Notes: a model not told the origin generated them from the letters alone. DNA of 55,884 nucleotides from Lederbergia panacisoli (GCF_024626525.1 NZ_JANJGU010000021.1:1-55884), one strand, 5' to 3'. Shown: positions 37,316 through 47,041, counted from the stretch's first letter. Numbers and translations: made by a program.

Positions 37316-38044
37316 TTAATCATTGGAGTCGGGAGATATCACATCCCACTTTCCAAATAACGTCAAACCAGCAGCTTTAGCTAGAGACACAGATTCCTGG
37401 TTATCAAGCTGACATCGGTACTGGGGTTCGTATCCATGAATACAGGCGTATTTGCAGATTGAACGTACCACTTTGCGGGCGTGCCCTTTTCCTCTAAAAG
37501 GAGCCAGAGTCAATACACCAAGATCCGCAATTTGTGCATTCCCCTAGGGATACATGCTTGCGGCGCTGACCAAGCGGTCTTGTTCAAAAGAGCCGAACAC
37601 CGCCCAGTGATCCAATTCCACATAAGCATTATCCAAGTCTTGTTCTGAGGCAGAGGATTGGAATTCGGAGAAAACAGCATCATCTTTCTCTGTTAATTGT
37701 TGCAACCCACTCTCCATATTCTCTTGTAGCAATGCGTTTTTATCGGTTTCGGAAAAGTAAAAAAGATAATCTGCCCCATGCAGTATGATTCCCTCTACAT
37801 TCAATTTTTGCAGGAAGGTCCTCTTAGACAGATATTTAAGTTGATACAAGCCTAATTTATCTGCCATAGCAGGCGTCAGGACCGCCATAACCTTTCCGTC
37901 TGAAGTTTCTAGCATCATGACCCGTCTGTCTATGCTCAGATTAGGATTGATGGCAGCAGTAAAAACCTCATCACTATAGAGGACGTCTCCGTTCAAGAAT
38001 TGCCCCCACCAAAAGTTAGTTATCGTTTGTGAAAATAAAGACAT
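37316..38044 (-). pseudogene. GNAT acetyltransferase with in-frame amber stop
   Basis: From the ATG at 38044 (GGGAGGT 7 bases upstream) the frame runs 166 codons to SMYP, then meets TAG (37544-37546). It continues in the same frame with GNAQIADLGVLTLAPFRGKG, which holds the acetyl-CoA loop, to a stop at 37316. The first part alone lacks the catalytic core. One base change would restore a 242-residue protein, so the inactivation is recent or is a sequencing error. Confidence 0.85.
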
Positions 38045-38291
38045 ACTTCTTACCTCCCGTAATAGTATTTTGTTTAAAAATACTATCAAAGCTTTGGATA
38101 CTCTGTGTTTTTTATGAAGTGCGACTCCATTAAATGGCCCGTTGGTGGTAAAATCTTATATTAATTTTAACATAAGAAATCTCTTCAAAATTACATGGAG
38201 AAAAGAGTTTAACTTTTTTCCATATGGTACGACTTAATTCAAAGCTACAAGCATTTTAGTGTAAAAAATGCTAACATAAAGTATTTTTACG

Positions 38292-38834
38292 ATGGCTTCT
38301 CATAAGTTCATTGAACTTGTGGGGGGTTCTTTTTTATTTCTACGTTACGTGGAGAAAATAATTTTTAGAAATTTGGGATATCCTGCTGAAAATGCGGATA
38401 TCCTTTCAAAAATAGTTACGACCCCTGTTGTGGGTGATATTATTATGAATACTTTATTAGCAACATCCCTTGGGAAAAACATGGGGAAAGTATCAACAAG
38501 GCAAACCTTTTCACCGGAAGAACCACCTGATGGCTATGAGGAAAAGCTTCTTGCCATGTGGAGAAGACCGGGGCAATTTAAAGCAAACAGAGAGGATATT
38601 CTTGCGTTCCCAAAAACCTCTAAAGATCCCAGCCCGCATTATCCTAAAATAAAACAACCAACTATTATTGTAGTAGGAGACAAGGACCCATTTCGTACTA
38701 TCTCAATGGGGGAAAGGCTTCATCGGGACCTTTCTAATTCAATGGTTTTAAAGTTACCTAATGTAGGGCACATGATTCCAGAAAACCATCCAGAGAAAGT
38801 ATTCGATGCTATAGAACTCTTAAAAACTTTTTAA
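38292..38834 (+). pseudogene. Alpha/beta hydrolase, N-terminally truncated
   Basis: The open frame encodes 180 residues. Its C-terminal half has VVGDKDPFRTISMGERLHRD, with the acid residue, and PNVGHMIPENHPEKV, with the catalytic His, of alpha/beta hydrolases. The N-terminal half with the oxyanion hole and GxSxG nucleophile is missing. No ribosome binding site precedes the first ATG. Confidence 0.75.
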
Positions 38835-39291
38835 TCGAGTGCTAACACTTTGCTAACGCCACCCCCTAAAAAAAACAGTATATATAAATCAGAGATTTTG
38901 TTTACGATTGATTCTTCACTGTTTCTCAGAATATCTTCAGAAGAAGGGTACTCCAAAGGAGTAGAAGAGACACCACCGAATACAAGTCACCAAAAACTCC
39001 TTTTTATAGAACAACTCACAAAGTAGATATTCATCAATGGCATCTGTTTTTACTTTTCTTTAACTTGATCCTCTAGCCTTATATGAATTTAATGGATTTA
39101 TGATAATCAATAAATATCCTCGATCTTATTCAAAGAATTATAGCAGAACATTTTGGTGGCATATATGATTGGCTCGCTTGTACCTAGTAAGTTTATAATG
39201 CAACTTAAATTTAAACAGGATTTTTTAATAGTAATGAAGAAGTTATTATTAAAAAATAATTAAAAGAATTGGATCCATTAGGAGGAGAACA
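38835..39291. other. Gene-free stretch
   Basis: It contains one GAGTGCTAA half-site of the CIRCE type at 38837 without a partner, and AT-rich sequence. No gene is supported. Confidence 0.4.
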
Positions 39292-39660
39292 ATGAAAATT
39301 TCAGGTGTCATTACACAATTACGAACCACTGACCTCGAAAGTTCCATACGCTTCTACACTAAGCAGATGGGTATGGAACTCGCATTCCGCCATCAGAATT
39401 TCTATGCTGGCATTCGTGCAGGCAATCAGATCTTCCACCTCAAGCAAGTAGATGTGCAGGACCCGTCCATCGCTTATATCAGTCAGTGTGAGCACTTCCA
39501 TCTCTACCTGGAAACTGACGATGCAACTTCCTTGTCCAAGGTATTAAAGGACAATGGGGTGAATCTGGTAAAGGATTTGCACGAGACATCCTGGAGCACG
39601 AGGGAATTTGTGATTGAGGACGACCAAGGACACACGCTGTACTTCGGCGAAGCGATATAG
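39292..39660 (+). CDS. VOC-superfamily (glyoxalase/bleomycin-resistance fold) protein
   Basis: The 122 residues show two beta-alpha-beta-beta-beta units: VITQLRTTDLESSIRFYTKQ at the start, HFHLYLETDDATSL in the middle and STREFVIEDDQGHTLYFGE at the end. VOC proteins bind a metal and act as lyases, dioxygenases or drug-binding proteins. AGGAGGAGAAC precedes the ATG. Base composition is more GC-rich than its neighbours, hinting at transfer. Substrate unknown. Confidence 0.88.
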   Translation: MKISGVITQLRTTDLESSIRFYTKQMGMELAFRHQNFYAGIRAGNQIFHLKQVDVQDPSIAYISQCEHFHLYLETDDATSLSKVLKDNGVNLVKDLHETSWSTREFVIEDDQGHTLYFGEAI

Positions 39661-39776
39661 GGTAAGTGAATTTACACTTGTGAGGCTCATATATGGTAAT
39701 AAAACAGAATGGGGTGGCTCACTTTTGAAGTGATCGCTGTGGCTCAAATTTTTCTGGTAAGTTTTTATTGTTAAAG

Positions 39777-39817
39777 GTCTTCCATCAGGATACTGAACTG
39801 ATGGAGGACTTTTTCAT
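39777..39817 (+). terminator. Terminator after the VOC gene
   Basis: GTCTTCCATCAG and CTGATGGAGGAC pair around GATACTGAA, followed by TTTTT. Confidence 0.85.
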
Positions 39818-39987
39818 TTTTTCCGAACTAACGGAGGTTTAAAAATATAAAGGTATTATTTTTGTTTTATTTTTGACGGAGAAAAAGGAAGTGAACTTAA
39901 TGGGTCTCAGAGAATAAAAATAAGCATGCGAAATAACCTTTCGTTATATATAATTTGGTTATCACAGGAACATTGGGGGAAACAAAC

Positions 39988-40989
39988 TTGGAGCATTTAG
40001 TAGAAAAACAATTCACTTCTGAAATCATGAATAAAATCTTGAGTACCTTTCATTTAGACACTAAATTTAAAAAGCTCGGTGATTTTGAGAACTATGCTTT
40101 TGAAGTTTATCATGAGGGAGAAGCAAAAATATTAAGGGTTACGCATAGCTCACATCGTAAGCAAAAGGAATTAGAATCGGAGTTGGATTGGATTCAATAT
40201 TTACATGATTGTGGAATCAGTATTCCAGCGGTGTTTCTATCTTCGAACGGAAATACAGTGGAGGCATTTCAGGCAGAGGATTCCGTTTTCTATGCCTCTT
40301 TGTTTGAAAAAGCACCGGGAAATCCTGTGAAGCTAGTTGATTTTGATGAGAAGCTTTTCCATATTTGGGGAAAGGTGATTGGGAAAATGCATCATTTTAC
40401 AAAAAACTATCAACTAGGAGAGAACATACAACCACGTTATCAATGGTATGAAAATGATTTATTGCGTTTAGAATATTACTATTCTGAGTCTGACCAGGAA
40501 GCCTTGAAAGCAGCTCGTAATGTCGTGGGAGAAATCGAGAAATTGCCAAAAATGAAAGATTTTTATGGACTTATCCATACAGATATCCATGCTGGAAACT
40601 TTTTCTATGATGGAGATTCAATTCATATTTTCGATTTTGATGATGCAAGCTATCACTTTTTTGCATCGGATATTGCCATTCCGCTTTATTATTCTCTCAT
40701 TAGTAAGCATTTATATGGAACTAGAGAGGAGCGCAATGAATTTGCAAGAGAGTTCATGCAAGCTTTTCTGGAAGGATATCGTGAGGAAAATGAGCTTTCA
40801 CAAGAATGTATCGAAACGATTCCATTGTTTTTGAAGCTAAGGGATGTTGAGTTATATTCTGTTTTTAGTAAAAAAGTGCCTGCTGAGGAACGAACAGAAC
40901 GAATTCAGCATTGGATTGCTGAAATCAAGGAACGTATTGAAAAAAATGAGGCGATTGTAGATCCTGATTTGATTAGTAACCTGATATAG
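39988..40989 (+). CDS. APH-family phosphotransferase
   Basis: The 333 residues start at TTG 39988 after GGGGGA. They have the kinase-like fold of aminoglycoside/choline phosphotransferases: the Brenner motif LIHTDIHAGNFFYDGD with catalytic Asp, and HIFDFDDASYHFFASDIAIP with the metal-binding Asp. The closest functional types are homoserine kinase-like and YtmP-type enzymes; drug resistance is not shown. A terminator follows at 41043. Confidence 0.87.
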   Translation: MEHLVEKQFTSEIMNKILSTFHLDTKFKKLGDFENYAFEVYHEGEAKILRVTHSSHRKQKELESELDWIQYLHDCGISIPAVFLSSNGNTVEAFQAEDSVFYASLFEKAPGNPVKLVDFDEKLFHIWGKVIGKMHHFTKNYQLGENIQPRYQWYENDLLRLEYYYSESDQEALKAARNVVGEIEKLPKMKDFYGLIHTDIHAGNFFYDGDSIHIFDFDDASYHFFASDIAIPLYYSLISKHLYGTREERNEFAREFMQAFLEGYREENELSQECIETIPLFLKLRDVELYSVFSKKVPAEERTERIQHWIAEIKERIEKNEAIVDPDLISNLI

Positions 40990-41042
40990 GACGACTAAGT
41001 CGACACGTTTACCCAACAACCCTAAGAAATATCATATTATAA

Positions 41043-41081
41043 TAAAACTCTACTTTTTCATGATAAAAGAAGAGTTTTTTG
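41043..41081 (+). terminator. Terminator after the APH-family gene
   Basis: AAAACTCT and AGAGTTTT pair across a 20-base loop, ending in T-rich sequence. Just before it, CTAAGAAATATCATATTATA (41022 onward) repeats sequence from the integrase relic at 29377. Confidence 0.7.
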
Positions 41082-41149
41082 CTTTATGATTATTTGAATT
41101 ATTAATAGACGGAATCTTTTAGAAAGGTTCTACTACCTTAAGCAGAGGA

Positions 41150-41220
41150 TGAACGTTACAAAGAAAGGAGAACGCAAGGAAAGCCGCTTAAAAGAAATAC
41201 CATTTCCCGAAAAATATTAA
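41150..41220 (+). pseudogene. Relic of HsdR-like restriction subunit (second fragment)
   Basis: The frame RMNVTKKGERKESRLKEI matches LNVTKEGERVKESEIK of the relic at 19883. Only about 24 residues remain. It may derive from the same or a related HsdR gene. Confidence 0.45.
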
Positions 41221-41347
41221 AGATCCTATTCAACACTAAAATTGGTTCTTTTATTTTGCCTTCAAAATGATGATTTCTGGGTAATCGGAAAATAAAGTTT
41301 AAGTGTTTTTATCAACTTCATAACTTATGTTCTAGCTTAATAACTAA

Positions 41348-42154
41348 TTAAAGTTGTATTGGTCCTCCTTCTACTGCGTCATTACATCGTCCACAATCGG
41401 GATCATCACAATGAGTTATTTGTGGGTTCTCTTTTATTGCTTGTTGTGCCACATCTAGCAGTGGTTCCACTTCTAAAATCCGCCAAGAGCTTTTACCAAC
41501 TTTTACATCCTTGGTAATGTCTGAAAGAATTTGATTGAATTTATGAAAACCTTCAGAACATCCCCCGACTTCAACCATTATTGTGGAACCATTAGAATCT
41601 TTTGCCCATCTCCGAAACAATTCTCTGCCAGCCATTTCCTCAGCAAGATGAAGCAAAGTTAAGCTTTCTAATCCCACTCCCATGAGTATAGCACTACCAT
41701 TTAATTCAACGAGTTTCTTAAGTGGTCCATAAACATTTGTAGGATGCTGTTCAGATATTAACTCTTCTGCAAGAGGACCAATGGCTGTAAAAGAGTTTAT
41801 AGGATGATTGCCTCGTATACGACCTTTCATATTTAGGATCGTTTCTGGGATAACACCCATGTCTTCATCTATTAAATTAGTATCAGTAGTAAATATTTTA
41901 GTATCTGAATTATTAATAAACGAACTATAGTCACCGCAACCATTACGTACTAATCTTTGATTCTCAGGGGGAGCTGCGTAAAAATCATAAGAAAATGTTG
42001 GAACTAATATTGTGCAGTCTAGGTCTAGAAAGGAATTAATAATCGTTTCTGCTCCCCCTTCAACCCATCCAAAAGAACGTAACGATGTATGTAGACATAC
42101 AGGTTTATTTGGATGTCCCAAATTAATTAAAGTGTCTGGAATAGTTTTATACAT
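41348..42154 (-). CDS. AAC(3)-family aminoglycoside N-acetyltransferase-like protein
   Basis: The 268 residues match the antibiotic N-acetyltransferase family: CLHTSLRSFGWVEGGAETII at the N-terminus, ILVPTFSYDF, GNHPINSFTAIGPLAEEL with the catalytic-region histidine, and GVGLESLTLLHLAEE. The usual length is about 265-275. Relatives include B. subtilis YokD, so true resistance cannot be assumed. The C-terminal CDDPDCGRCNDA cysteines are notable and could bind zinc. AGGAGG lies 14 bases before the ATG. Confidence 0.88.
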   Translation of the reverse strand: MYKTIPDTLINLGHPNKPVCLHTSLRSFGWVEGGAETIINSFLDLDCTILVPTFSYDFYAAPPENQRLVRNGCGDYSSFINNSDTKIFTTDTNLIDEDMGVIPETILNMKGRIRGNHPINSFTAIGPLAEELISEQHPTNVYGPLKKLVELNGSAILMGVGLESLTLLHLAEEMAGRELFRRWAKDSNGSTIMVEVGGCSEGFHKFNQILSDITKDVKVGKSSWRILEVEPLLDVAQQAIKENPQITHCDDPDCGRCNDAVEGGPIQL

Positions 42155-42214
42155 TGCAGCACTTACGCCTCCTAAAAAAGTATTATCACGACTAATGTTT
42201 GAACCGAGCTTTAA

Positions 42215-42346
42215 TCAACTTGTTTCTTCGTTGAAGAACAAATGTATATTCGTTTCAATAACAAGTTTCGAATGATTAAGTTCGTCAAGTACGGCTTTTA
42301 GTGCAGCTGCATTATCGTGGATATCTGTTATTATACCAATTCGCAT
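42215..42346 (-). pseudogene. Metallophosphoesterase N-terminal fragment
   Basis: From the ATG at 42346 (CAGGAGAG upstream) it encodes 43 residues starting MRIGIITDIHDNAAALKAVL, the first metal-binding motif (DxH) of calcineurin-like phosphoesterases. It then stops. The other metal motifs are missing. The 3' part has been lost, perhaps when the AAC(3)-like gene was inserted. Confidence 0.8.
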
Positions 42347-42551
42347 TTCTATCTCTCCTGAAATAAAAGTCCCTTTACTATAGCTGCATATGTTAGCAAA
42401 TAAACAATGTGTAATGAATTACATATTCTTTAATAGAAAAGAAATTTCCTTCTCTTGTCGTTTGTCTATGGTTTTTATTAAACCTCCCGTTAATACAAGA
42501 AACACAGTTGGATTAACACAAATATAAGTATCTAAGGAAGGAAATGACATA

Positions 42552-43076
42552 GTGCATCTTGAAATTGAATGTTATGTAGGAAGTGGAAATGATGTTAAAA
42601 GAACAATACAAGAATTTGAGGTTAATAGGACAAAAAAATTAAAACTTGTAAAAAGGTGGTATGATAACGTGTCTAGTCCTAAACACACTCTTTCTGCTGG
42701 AGCGGTTGTCTTTAATGATGAAGGAAAAATCTTACTTATTCGAGGTCCTCGTAGGGGATGGGAATTCCCAGGTGGAATAATTGAATTAGGGGAAACCATT
42801 CAAGATGGAATTATCAGAGAAGTAAAAGAAGAAACAGGGATAGATATAGAGATAATCAAGTTCTGTGGGATTTATCACAATTTAACATCAAGTGTTTGTG
42901 CGACTTGTTGGCAAGGAAAAGTAATAGGTGGGGAATTACAAACCAGTAGTGAAAGTCTAGAGGTAGGTTTCTTTTCCATTGAAGAGGCCTTGCAAATGGT
43001 CACATGGTCAAACTTTAAAGAACGAATAATAAAAATAGTAGATGAGGGAGAACATCCTTTTTGTATCTCGTTTTAA
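42552..43076 (+). CDS. Nudix hydrolase
   Basis: The 174 residues have a 45-residue N-terminal extension and then the Nudix box GGIIELGETIQDGIIREVKE with ETGID, all key Glu/Gly/Arg residues in place. The start is GTG after AAGGAAGG. Nudix enzymes cleave nucleoside diphosphates linked to another group; the substrate is not evident. Confidence 0.9.
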   Translation: MHLEIECYVGSGNDVKRTIQEFEVNRTKKLKLVKRWYDNVSSPKHTLSAGAVVFNDEGKILLIRGPRRGWEFPGGIIELGETIQDGIIREVKEETGIDIEIIKFCGIYHNLTSSVCATCWQGKVIGGELQTSSESLEVGFFSIEEALQMVTWSNFKERIIKIVDEGEHPFCISF

Positions 43077-43172
43077 CAGATCTTATTCAACTATACAGCA
43101 GGTTAATACGATAATGTATCGCTGGTTTGGAGAAACTACTTCTGAAATTCGAGTTAACGTGGAGGTAGTGAA

Positions 43173-43655
43173 TTGGGATTTTTAACTTGTTTGTTCATCA
43201 TTCAAAACCTGTTATATAGTTACCCCATAGTAAGTACTGCTAAGGAAATTAAGTATAATCACAACAGCAAAACTATATCTGAAATAAAGAAGGAAGTTGA
43301 TTTTACTGTTTTAACCCCAAAAAGGATTCCAGATGATTGGACATTAGATACCAAAACATCTCCTTGGCTAATGCTACATTATATGGACAGTAACGATACC
43401 AAGTTGATGGTTGCTATTCATTTGAGAAAAGGGTTTCCATTATCTGACGAGGATTTTCCTTATAGGCAGAAAGTTGATATCAACGGAAACAAAGGATATT
43501 TTCAGGAATGGGAAGATAATGGCGAAGTTGATGAAAATGGGAATATCATTACTGGAGGCTTATTGAATTGGGTACAAAACGGTACCTATGTACAGATGAA
43601 TAGTTCTATATTAACAAAAGCACAAATGATAGATATTGCCCGGTCAATGAATTAA
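43173..43655 (+). CDS. Exported DUF4367-like protein
   Basis: The 160 residues start at TTG after GGAGG. They have a short hydrophobic N-terminus (residues 1-20) as signal peptide or anchor. FTVLTPKRIPDDWTLDTK and the later GYFQEW and LLNWVQNGTYVQM segments recall DUF4367 domains of Bacillus membrane proteins linked to ECF sigma factors. Function unknown. Confidence 0.65.
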   Translation: MGFLTCLFIIQNLLYSYPIVSTAKEIKYNHNSKTISEIKKEVDFTVLTPKRIPDDWTLDTKTSPWLMLHYMDSNDTKLMVAIHLRKGFPLSDEDFPYRQKVDINGNKGYFQEWEDNGEVDENGNIITGGLLNWVQNGTYVQMNSSILTKAQMIDIARSMN

Positions 43656-43697
43656 TCCAAGTTAAAATTGTAAGGTAAGTTTGTGGGAAAATGGACT

Positions 43698-43742
43698 TAC
43701 ACTAACGGAAGCGTTACTGGAAAAAGAGTAATGCTTTTTTTA
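43698..43742 (+). terminator. Terminator inside a dispersed ACTAACGG repeat
   Basis: ACTAACGG is followed by AGCGTTAC and GTAATGCT, which form a hairpin, and seven T. It ends the DUF4367-like unit. Confidence 0.75.
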
Positions 43743-44001
43743 GTAAAAAGATAGTTAACGAAAGAAGGTATATTTGTAATGATTTAAGAAATAAACAAGT
43801 ATCATAATTCTAAAACTGGGAGTGTAATGTATTGAACTGTTGACATAAAGAGCGACACAAATACAACGAATAAGTGCTAGAATTTTTTGGTTTTAGGGGG
43901 ATGTTTAACTGGAGAATTTAGATGGTTAAAGAGCGCCTGGCTAAAGCGCTCTTCGTGAGGTAAGTAGTATATTTTTGGATAGTTTTGGTACGTCCTTAGC
44001 T

Positions 44002-44136
44002 TTAATAGTTATTATGCACAAACGCTGTACCAACAATGATTAACAAAATGAACAGTACAACGATCAACGCAAAATTGAATCCCATACCGCCACCATAGCC
44101 ACCACCATAGCCACCGTAACCTCCGCAGCCTCTCAT
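44002..44136 (-). CDS. YjcZ-family sporulation-associated small membrane protein
   Basis: The 44 residues begin [20 protein letters not shown] and continue as one hydrophobic span ([20 protein letters not shown]) with a short polar end. Gly/Tyr-rich head plus the [15 protein letters not shown] span is the hallmark of the YjcZ family in Bacillus. AAAGGATGTGA lies just upstream of the ATG. The family is associated with sporulation; its role is unknown. It lies alone in a plus-strand neighbourhood. Confidence 0.88.
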   Translation of the reverse strand: MRGCGGYGGYGGGYGGGMGFNFALIVVLFILLIIVGTAFVHNNY

Positions 44137-44339
44137 AATATCACATCCTTTTATATTAATCGCCATTCGAAAGGATACTTCAGTATATGTGAATTGAAGA
44201 TAAAAGAGTCAGTGAAATGCGGACAAGGCGAAAAATGGTTATTTATTAGAAATGGTGACGGATGAGACAAAAAAAGCGAAGAAAGTAAAGGTGATAGAAA
44301 TGAAGAGAGATGTACTTGATATTTTTTAGGAAAATTGGG

Positions 44340-44807
44340 ATGGAGATGGTTTTAAGTGAAGTAATAAATTTTTTAGATGTAGATGAATTTTTAAATCAAG
44401 CTAGTAATGATGTTGATAAAACAAGTAATTATGTCGTGCCATTAATTAAAGAAACATTAACGACAATAAAAATCGTGGTTAATGATGATGGAGAATGGTA
44501 TGGGGAAGCAGTGGCGAAAAGTGAAGGATTTGAAGGTTGTACTCTAACAGTTTACAAGGTTGATTTGGATTACGAAGCCCCAAAGTTAAGTCGCACTGCA
44601 AACAAAGTGTATATTATAAGCTATTCCTTGTTAACTAAAGGAATAAGTAAGGTGAAGTTGTGGAGAAATGCACTTAAACTATCGGGGGCGTTAATTGAAG
44701 AAGGATATTTCTGTTTTAAGCGAAATAGAAATTCAAACAAACCTTTCACGAATACAGGTATTTTAAATAACAGGAACATAGGAGGTATGAGTTATGAAGA
44801 TCAATAG
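44340..44807 (+). CDS. Hypothetical protein, probably with a damaged N-terminus
   Basis: From the ATG at 44340 (AGGAAAATTGGG upstream) it encodes 155 residues with no signal peptide. Just upstream, another frame from ATG 44300 (AAAGGTGAT before it) reads MKRDVLDIF, stop, ENWDGDGFK. Proteins with an N-terminal W-D-G-Y-G-like motif exist, so the native protein may have started there and the present gene may be frameshifted. ESLGFEGC-like and WRNALKLSG segments give no family. It overlaps the next gene by 14 bases. Confidence 0.5.
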   Translation: MEMVLSEVINFLDVDEFLNQASNDVDKTSNYVVPLIKETLTTIKIVVNDDGEWYGEAVAKSEGFEGCTLTVYKVDLDYEAPKLSRTANKVYIISYSLLTKGISKVKLWRNALKLSGALIEEGYFCFKRNRNSNKPFTNTGILNNRNIGGMSYEDQ

Positions 44808-45231
44808 AATAGATCATGTGAGTATAAACGTAAATGATCTTTCAAAGGCTAAAGCGTTTTTTCTTGATTTAGGACTTGAAGTCCAAGCGGAATGGGAATT
44901 GGATGGAGAACAGTTGGACAGAATAGTTGGGCTTAATGATGTTAAAACGGCATGTGTAGGATTGGGGATGCCAGATGGTCAGACATGGATAGAGTTAGTC
45001 AAATATTATACGCCGTCAGATGAAAAAGATATTCAGCAACCTTTTGCAAATACGCTGGGTATCCGACATATTTGCTTTGCTGTTGAAGATATTGAAGCTA
45101 TTGTTGCAAAATTGAAAGAGAAGGGCACGGAAATCTTTAGTGAGATAGAGCAATATGAAGAAAGTTATAAGTTATGCTACGTTCGTGGTCCAGAGGGAAT
45201 TATTTTAGAGTTGGCGGAGAAAATCAGATAA
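44794..45231 (+). CDS. VOC-superfamily protein (glyoxalase I-like)
   Basis: The 145 residues start after AGGAGGTATGAG. IDHVSINVNDLSKAKAFFLD is the first VOC module and HICFAVEDIEAIVAKLKEKG the second, followed by CYVRGPEGIILELAEK with a metal-ligand Glu. Histidines in HVSINV and HICFAV are at metal positions. Substrate unknown. Confidence 0.9.
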   Translation: MKINRIDHVSINVNDLSKAKAFFLDLGLEVQAEWELDGEQLDRIVGLNDVKTACVGLGMPDGQTWIELVKYYTPSDEKDIQQPFANTLGIRHICFAVEDIEAIVAKLKEKGTEIFSEIEQYEESYKLCYVRGPEGIILELAEKIR

Positions 45232-45337
45232 ATATTGAATGGGACTTTAAATGATTTAGATCTCTAACTTTAAAGATTTCTACTTAAACTAACCTGTGCA
45301 TGAGTTAGGAAGAGTAGATTACGACCTTTTATTTTTA

Positions 45338-45362
45338 TTGGACTAACGGAGCAGGTTCAATA
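45338..45362. repeat. Dispersed intergenic repeat fragment
   Basis: ATTGGACTAACGGAGCAGGTTC; the core is ACTAACGG-N-GCAGGTT. Confidence 0.6.
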
Positions 45363-45417
45363 AGAAATCACAAAAGTAATGAGCATTTATTTTAAAATAG
45401 ATTAAACGGGGGTTTAT

Positions 45418-45882
45418 ATGCGAAAAGTTTATCTAGATAGAACAGAATTAATTGGAGCCGTGGGTGTAAATATAGAAGATACTGAAGTTATACTAGCAGG
45501 GACAACAATTTTTCCTATGAGTGCTCACTATAAAAATGAAGAGTATCAAAAATGTGCTAGCGATTATGATATTCAATTTATCTTTGACGATGATATTCCA
45601 CATTTAGAGTTTTTTACGGTTCCACATGTAGATATTATGGCAAAAGATAGTAAAGGTGGATTTATCGGAACTGTTTATCAACAGTGTGATTCGGAAAGTG
45701 ACGCACCAATTTGTTATATCAATAGGGATTTAGAGTGCTTTATAATTTCTGAAAACGAAAAAGACTTTCTGAGTAATATAGGAACGTGGCAAGACAACAT
45801 GAAACCCTATGATAAAATTACCGTTTATAGTTCGAAAGCAGAAGCAGAAACTGAACTAGAATTTATCGATTTGTCTATCTGA
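45418..45882 (+). CDS. Hypothetical 154-residue acidic soluble protein
   Basis: The start is ATG at 45418 after a weak GGGGG. No signal or span is seen. The protein is acidic and beta-rich, with DIQFIFDDDIPHLEFFTVPH and FIGTVYQQCDSESDAPICYI. It has the look of small immunity or SMI1-like proteins, but I recognise no motif. It lies between two copies of the ACTAACGG intergenic repeat. Confidence 0.65.
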   Translation: MRKVYLDRTELIGAVGVNIEDTEVILAGTTIFPMSAHYKNEEYQKCASDYDIQFIFDDDIPHLEFFTVPHVDIMAKDSKGGFIGTVYQQCDSESDAPICYINRDLECFIISENEKDFLSNIGTWQDNMKPYDKITVYSSKAEAETELEFIDLSI

Positions 45883-45907
45883 TAGTCCTCCATTATTATA
45901 AATTCAT

Positions 45908-45985
45908 ATTGAACTAACGGGTGCAAGAGTTAAAGATCAGAGCTGTCACAAGAACATCTTTTTCTTGTTGTATTAACTATGTAGT
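45908..45985. repeat. Dispersed intergenic repeat fragment
   Basis: ATTGAACTAACGGGTGCAAG starts the unit, and CTTTTTCTTGTTGTATTAAC ends it about 65 bases later, matching the order in the copy at 54650. Confidence 0.55.
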
Positions 45986-46273
45986 ATGGTTTAAGTTAAA
46001 CTATTCACGAACCCTTAGTAAATGGCTGTTAGAATTTTCTATTAAGTGAAACTTCAAAAAATAGCTCATTGTTATAAAAGAGCAAAATTAAGGCACCTTA
46101 GTTATCACACCAAGATACCTTACTACTGTCTGTAAGTATTGAATTTTCTGATGATAAAAAGTTCTAATTAGATAATCAACAGAAGTAAGGAAAATATCGC
46201 TGAATAGGCTAAAAATTTTTATTCTCCTCTATAGCTATAACCTCCTTTGCTGTTTCTATGAAAGATAATATGA

Positions 46274-46615
46274 TTGGTGAAAGCCACTTGTCTTTATGAC
46301 ATGCCATATGTTTATCTACGTGCAAGTCTGGAACTTGCCGGGGAAGGATGTATAGGTATAGAAATTATCAATTCTAAAGAATGTGTAATTAGACATATTG
46401 CTGTATCTTCAGAACAAAGAGGCAAAGGTTTTGGTAGCAAAATGATTAACTTCTTATCTGAACAATATCCATTCATTAGTGCTGAAACGGATAAAGATGC
46501 AGTGGACTTTTATCGAAAATATGGCTTCATAATAACAAACTTGGGTGAAAAGGATCCAGGCGTTGAACGATTTTTATGTGAATATAGAAAAGAATTGAAG
46601 GGAAGATCGAAATAG
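46274..46615 (+). CDS. GNAT-family acetyltransferase, possibly 5'-truncated
   Basis: The 113 residues include IRHIAVSSEQRGKGFGSKMI (acetyl-CoA loop) and ETDKDAVDFYRKYGFIITNL (C-terminal GNAT segment). The first 25 residues from GTG 46274 do not resemble a GNAT start and no ribosome binding site is seen. The 5' end may be frameshifted, or a start further in is used. It is similar to short mutT-neighbour GNATs. Confidence 0.65.
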   Translation: MVKATCLYDMPYVYLRASLELAGEGCIGIEIINSKECVIRHIAVSSEQRGKGFGSKMINFLSEQYPFISAETDKDAVDFYRKYGFIITNLGEKDPGVERFLCEYRKELKGRSK

Positions 46616-46795
46616 GTGCTCTGTTATTAAATTGATGTATGATTTCGCCGTATGTTTAGTAAGCTTAATGAATTACTTTGCCCACACAAGCTGTATATAA
46701 ACTGATATTAATTGCTTTTTGTATTACCTAGTTTACATAAAGAAGGGATTCAAAGAGAAAACAGAATATTCAAGATAACCTTGTGTCTGGAGGGA

Positions 46796-47041
46796 TTAAA
46801 AAGAAATGGTAATCCAAAAGTATTGTATGATGTGATGAAACATCCAGAATGGATACCTCCCCATAGCGACAAATGGTATTCTCAACTAGGTGTAAAATGC
46901 AATTATCCATGGAAATTCCTATTCGAAGAACCTACAGCATCTATGATGTTAGTGGAAAAGATTAAATCGTATTTAAATGACAATTTTCGTATTCTTGATG
47001 TTGGATGTGGACACGGTGAATTTACAAATCAATGGGATTAG
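46796..47041 (+). pseudogene. SAM-dependent methyltransferase, 3'-truncated
   Basis: The frame reads KRNGNPKVLYDVMKHPEWIP and later FRILDVGCGHGEFTNQWD before the stop. LDVGCGHGEF is methyltransferase motif I, normally near the beginning of the catalytic domain. The rest is absent, and no start with a ribosome binding site is seen, so both ends are damaged. Confidence 0.75.

Noticed and set aside
38837-38845. CIRCE half-site GAGTGCTAA
   Set aside because: There is no partner arm at the required distance and no heat-shock gene follows.
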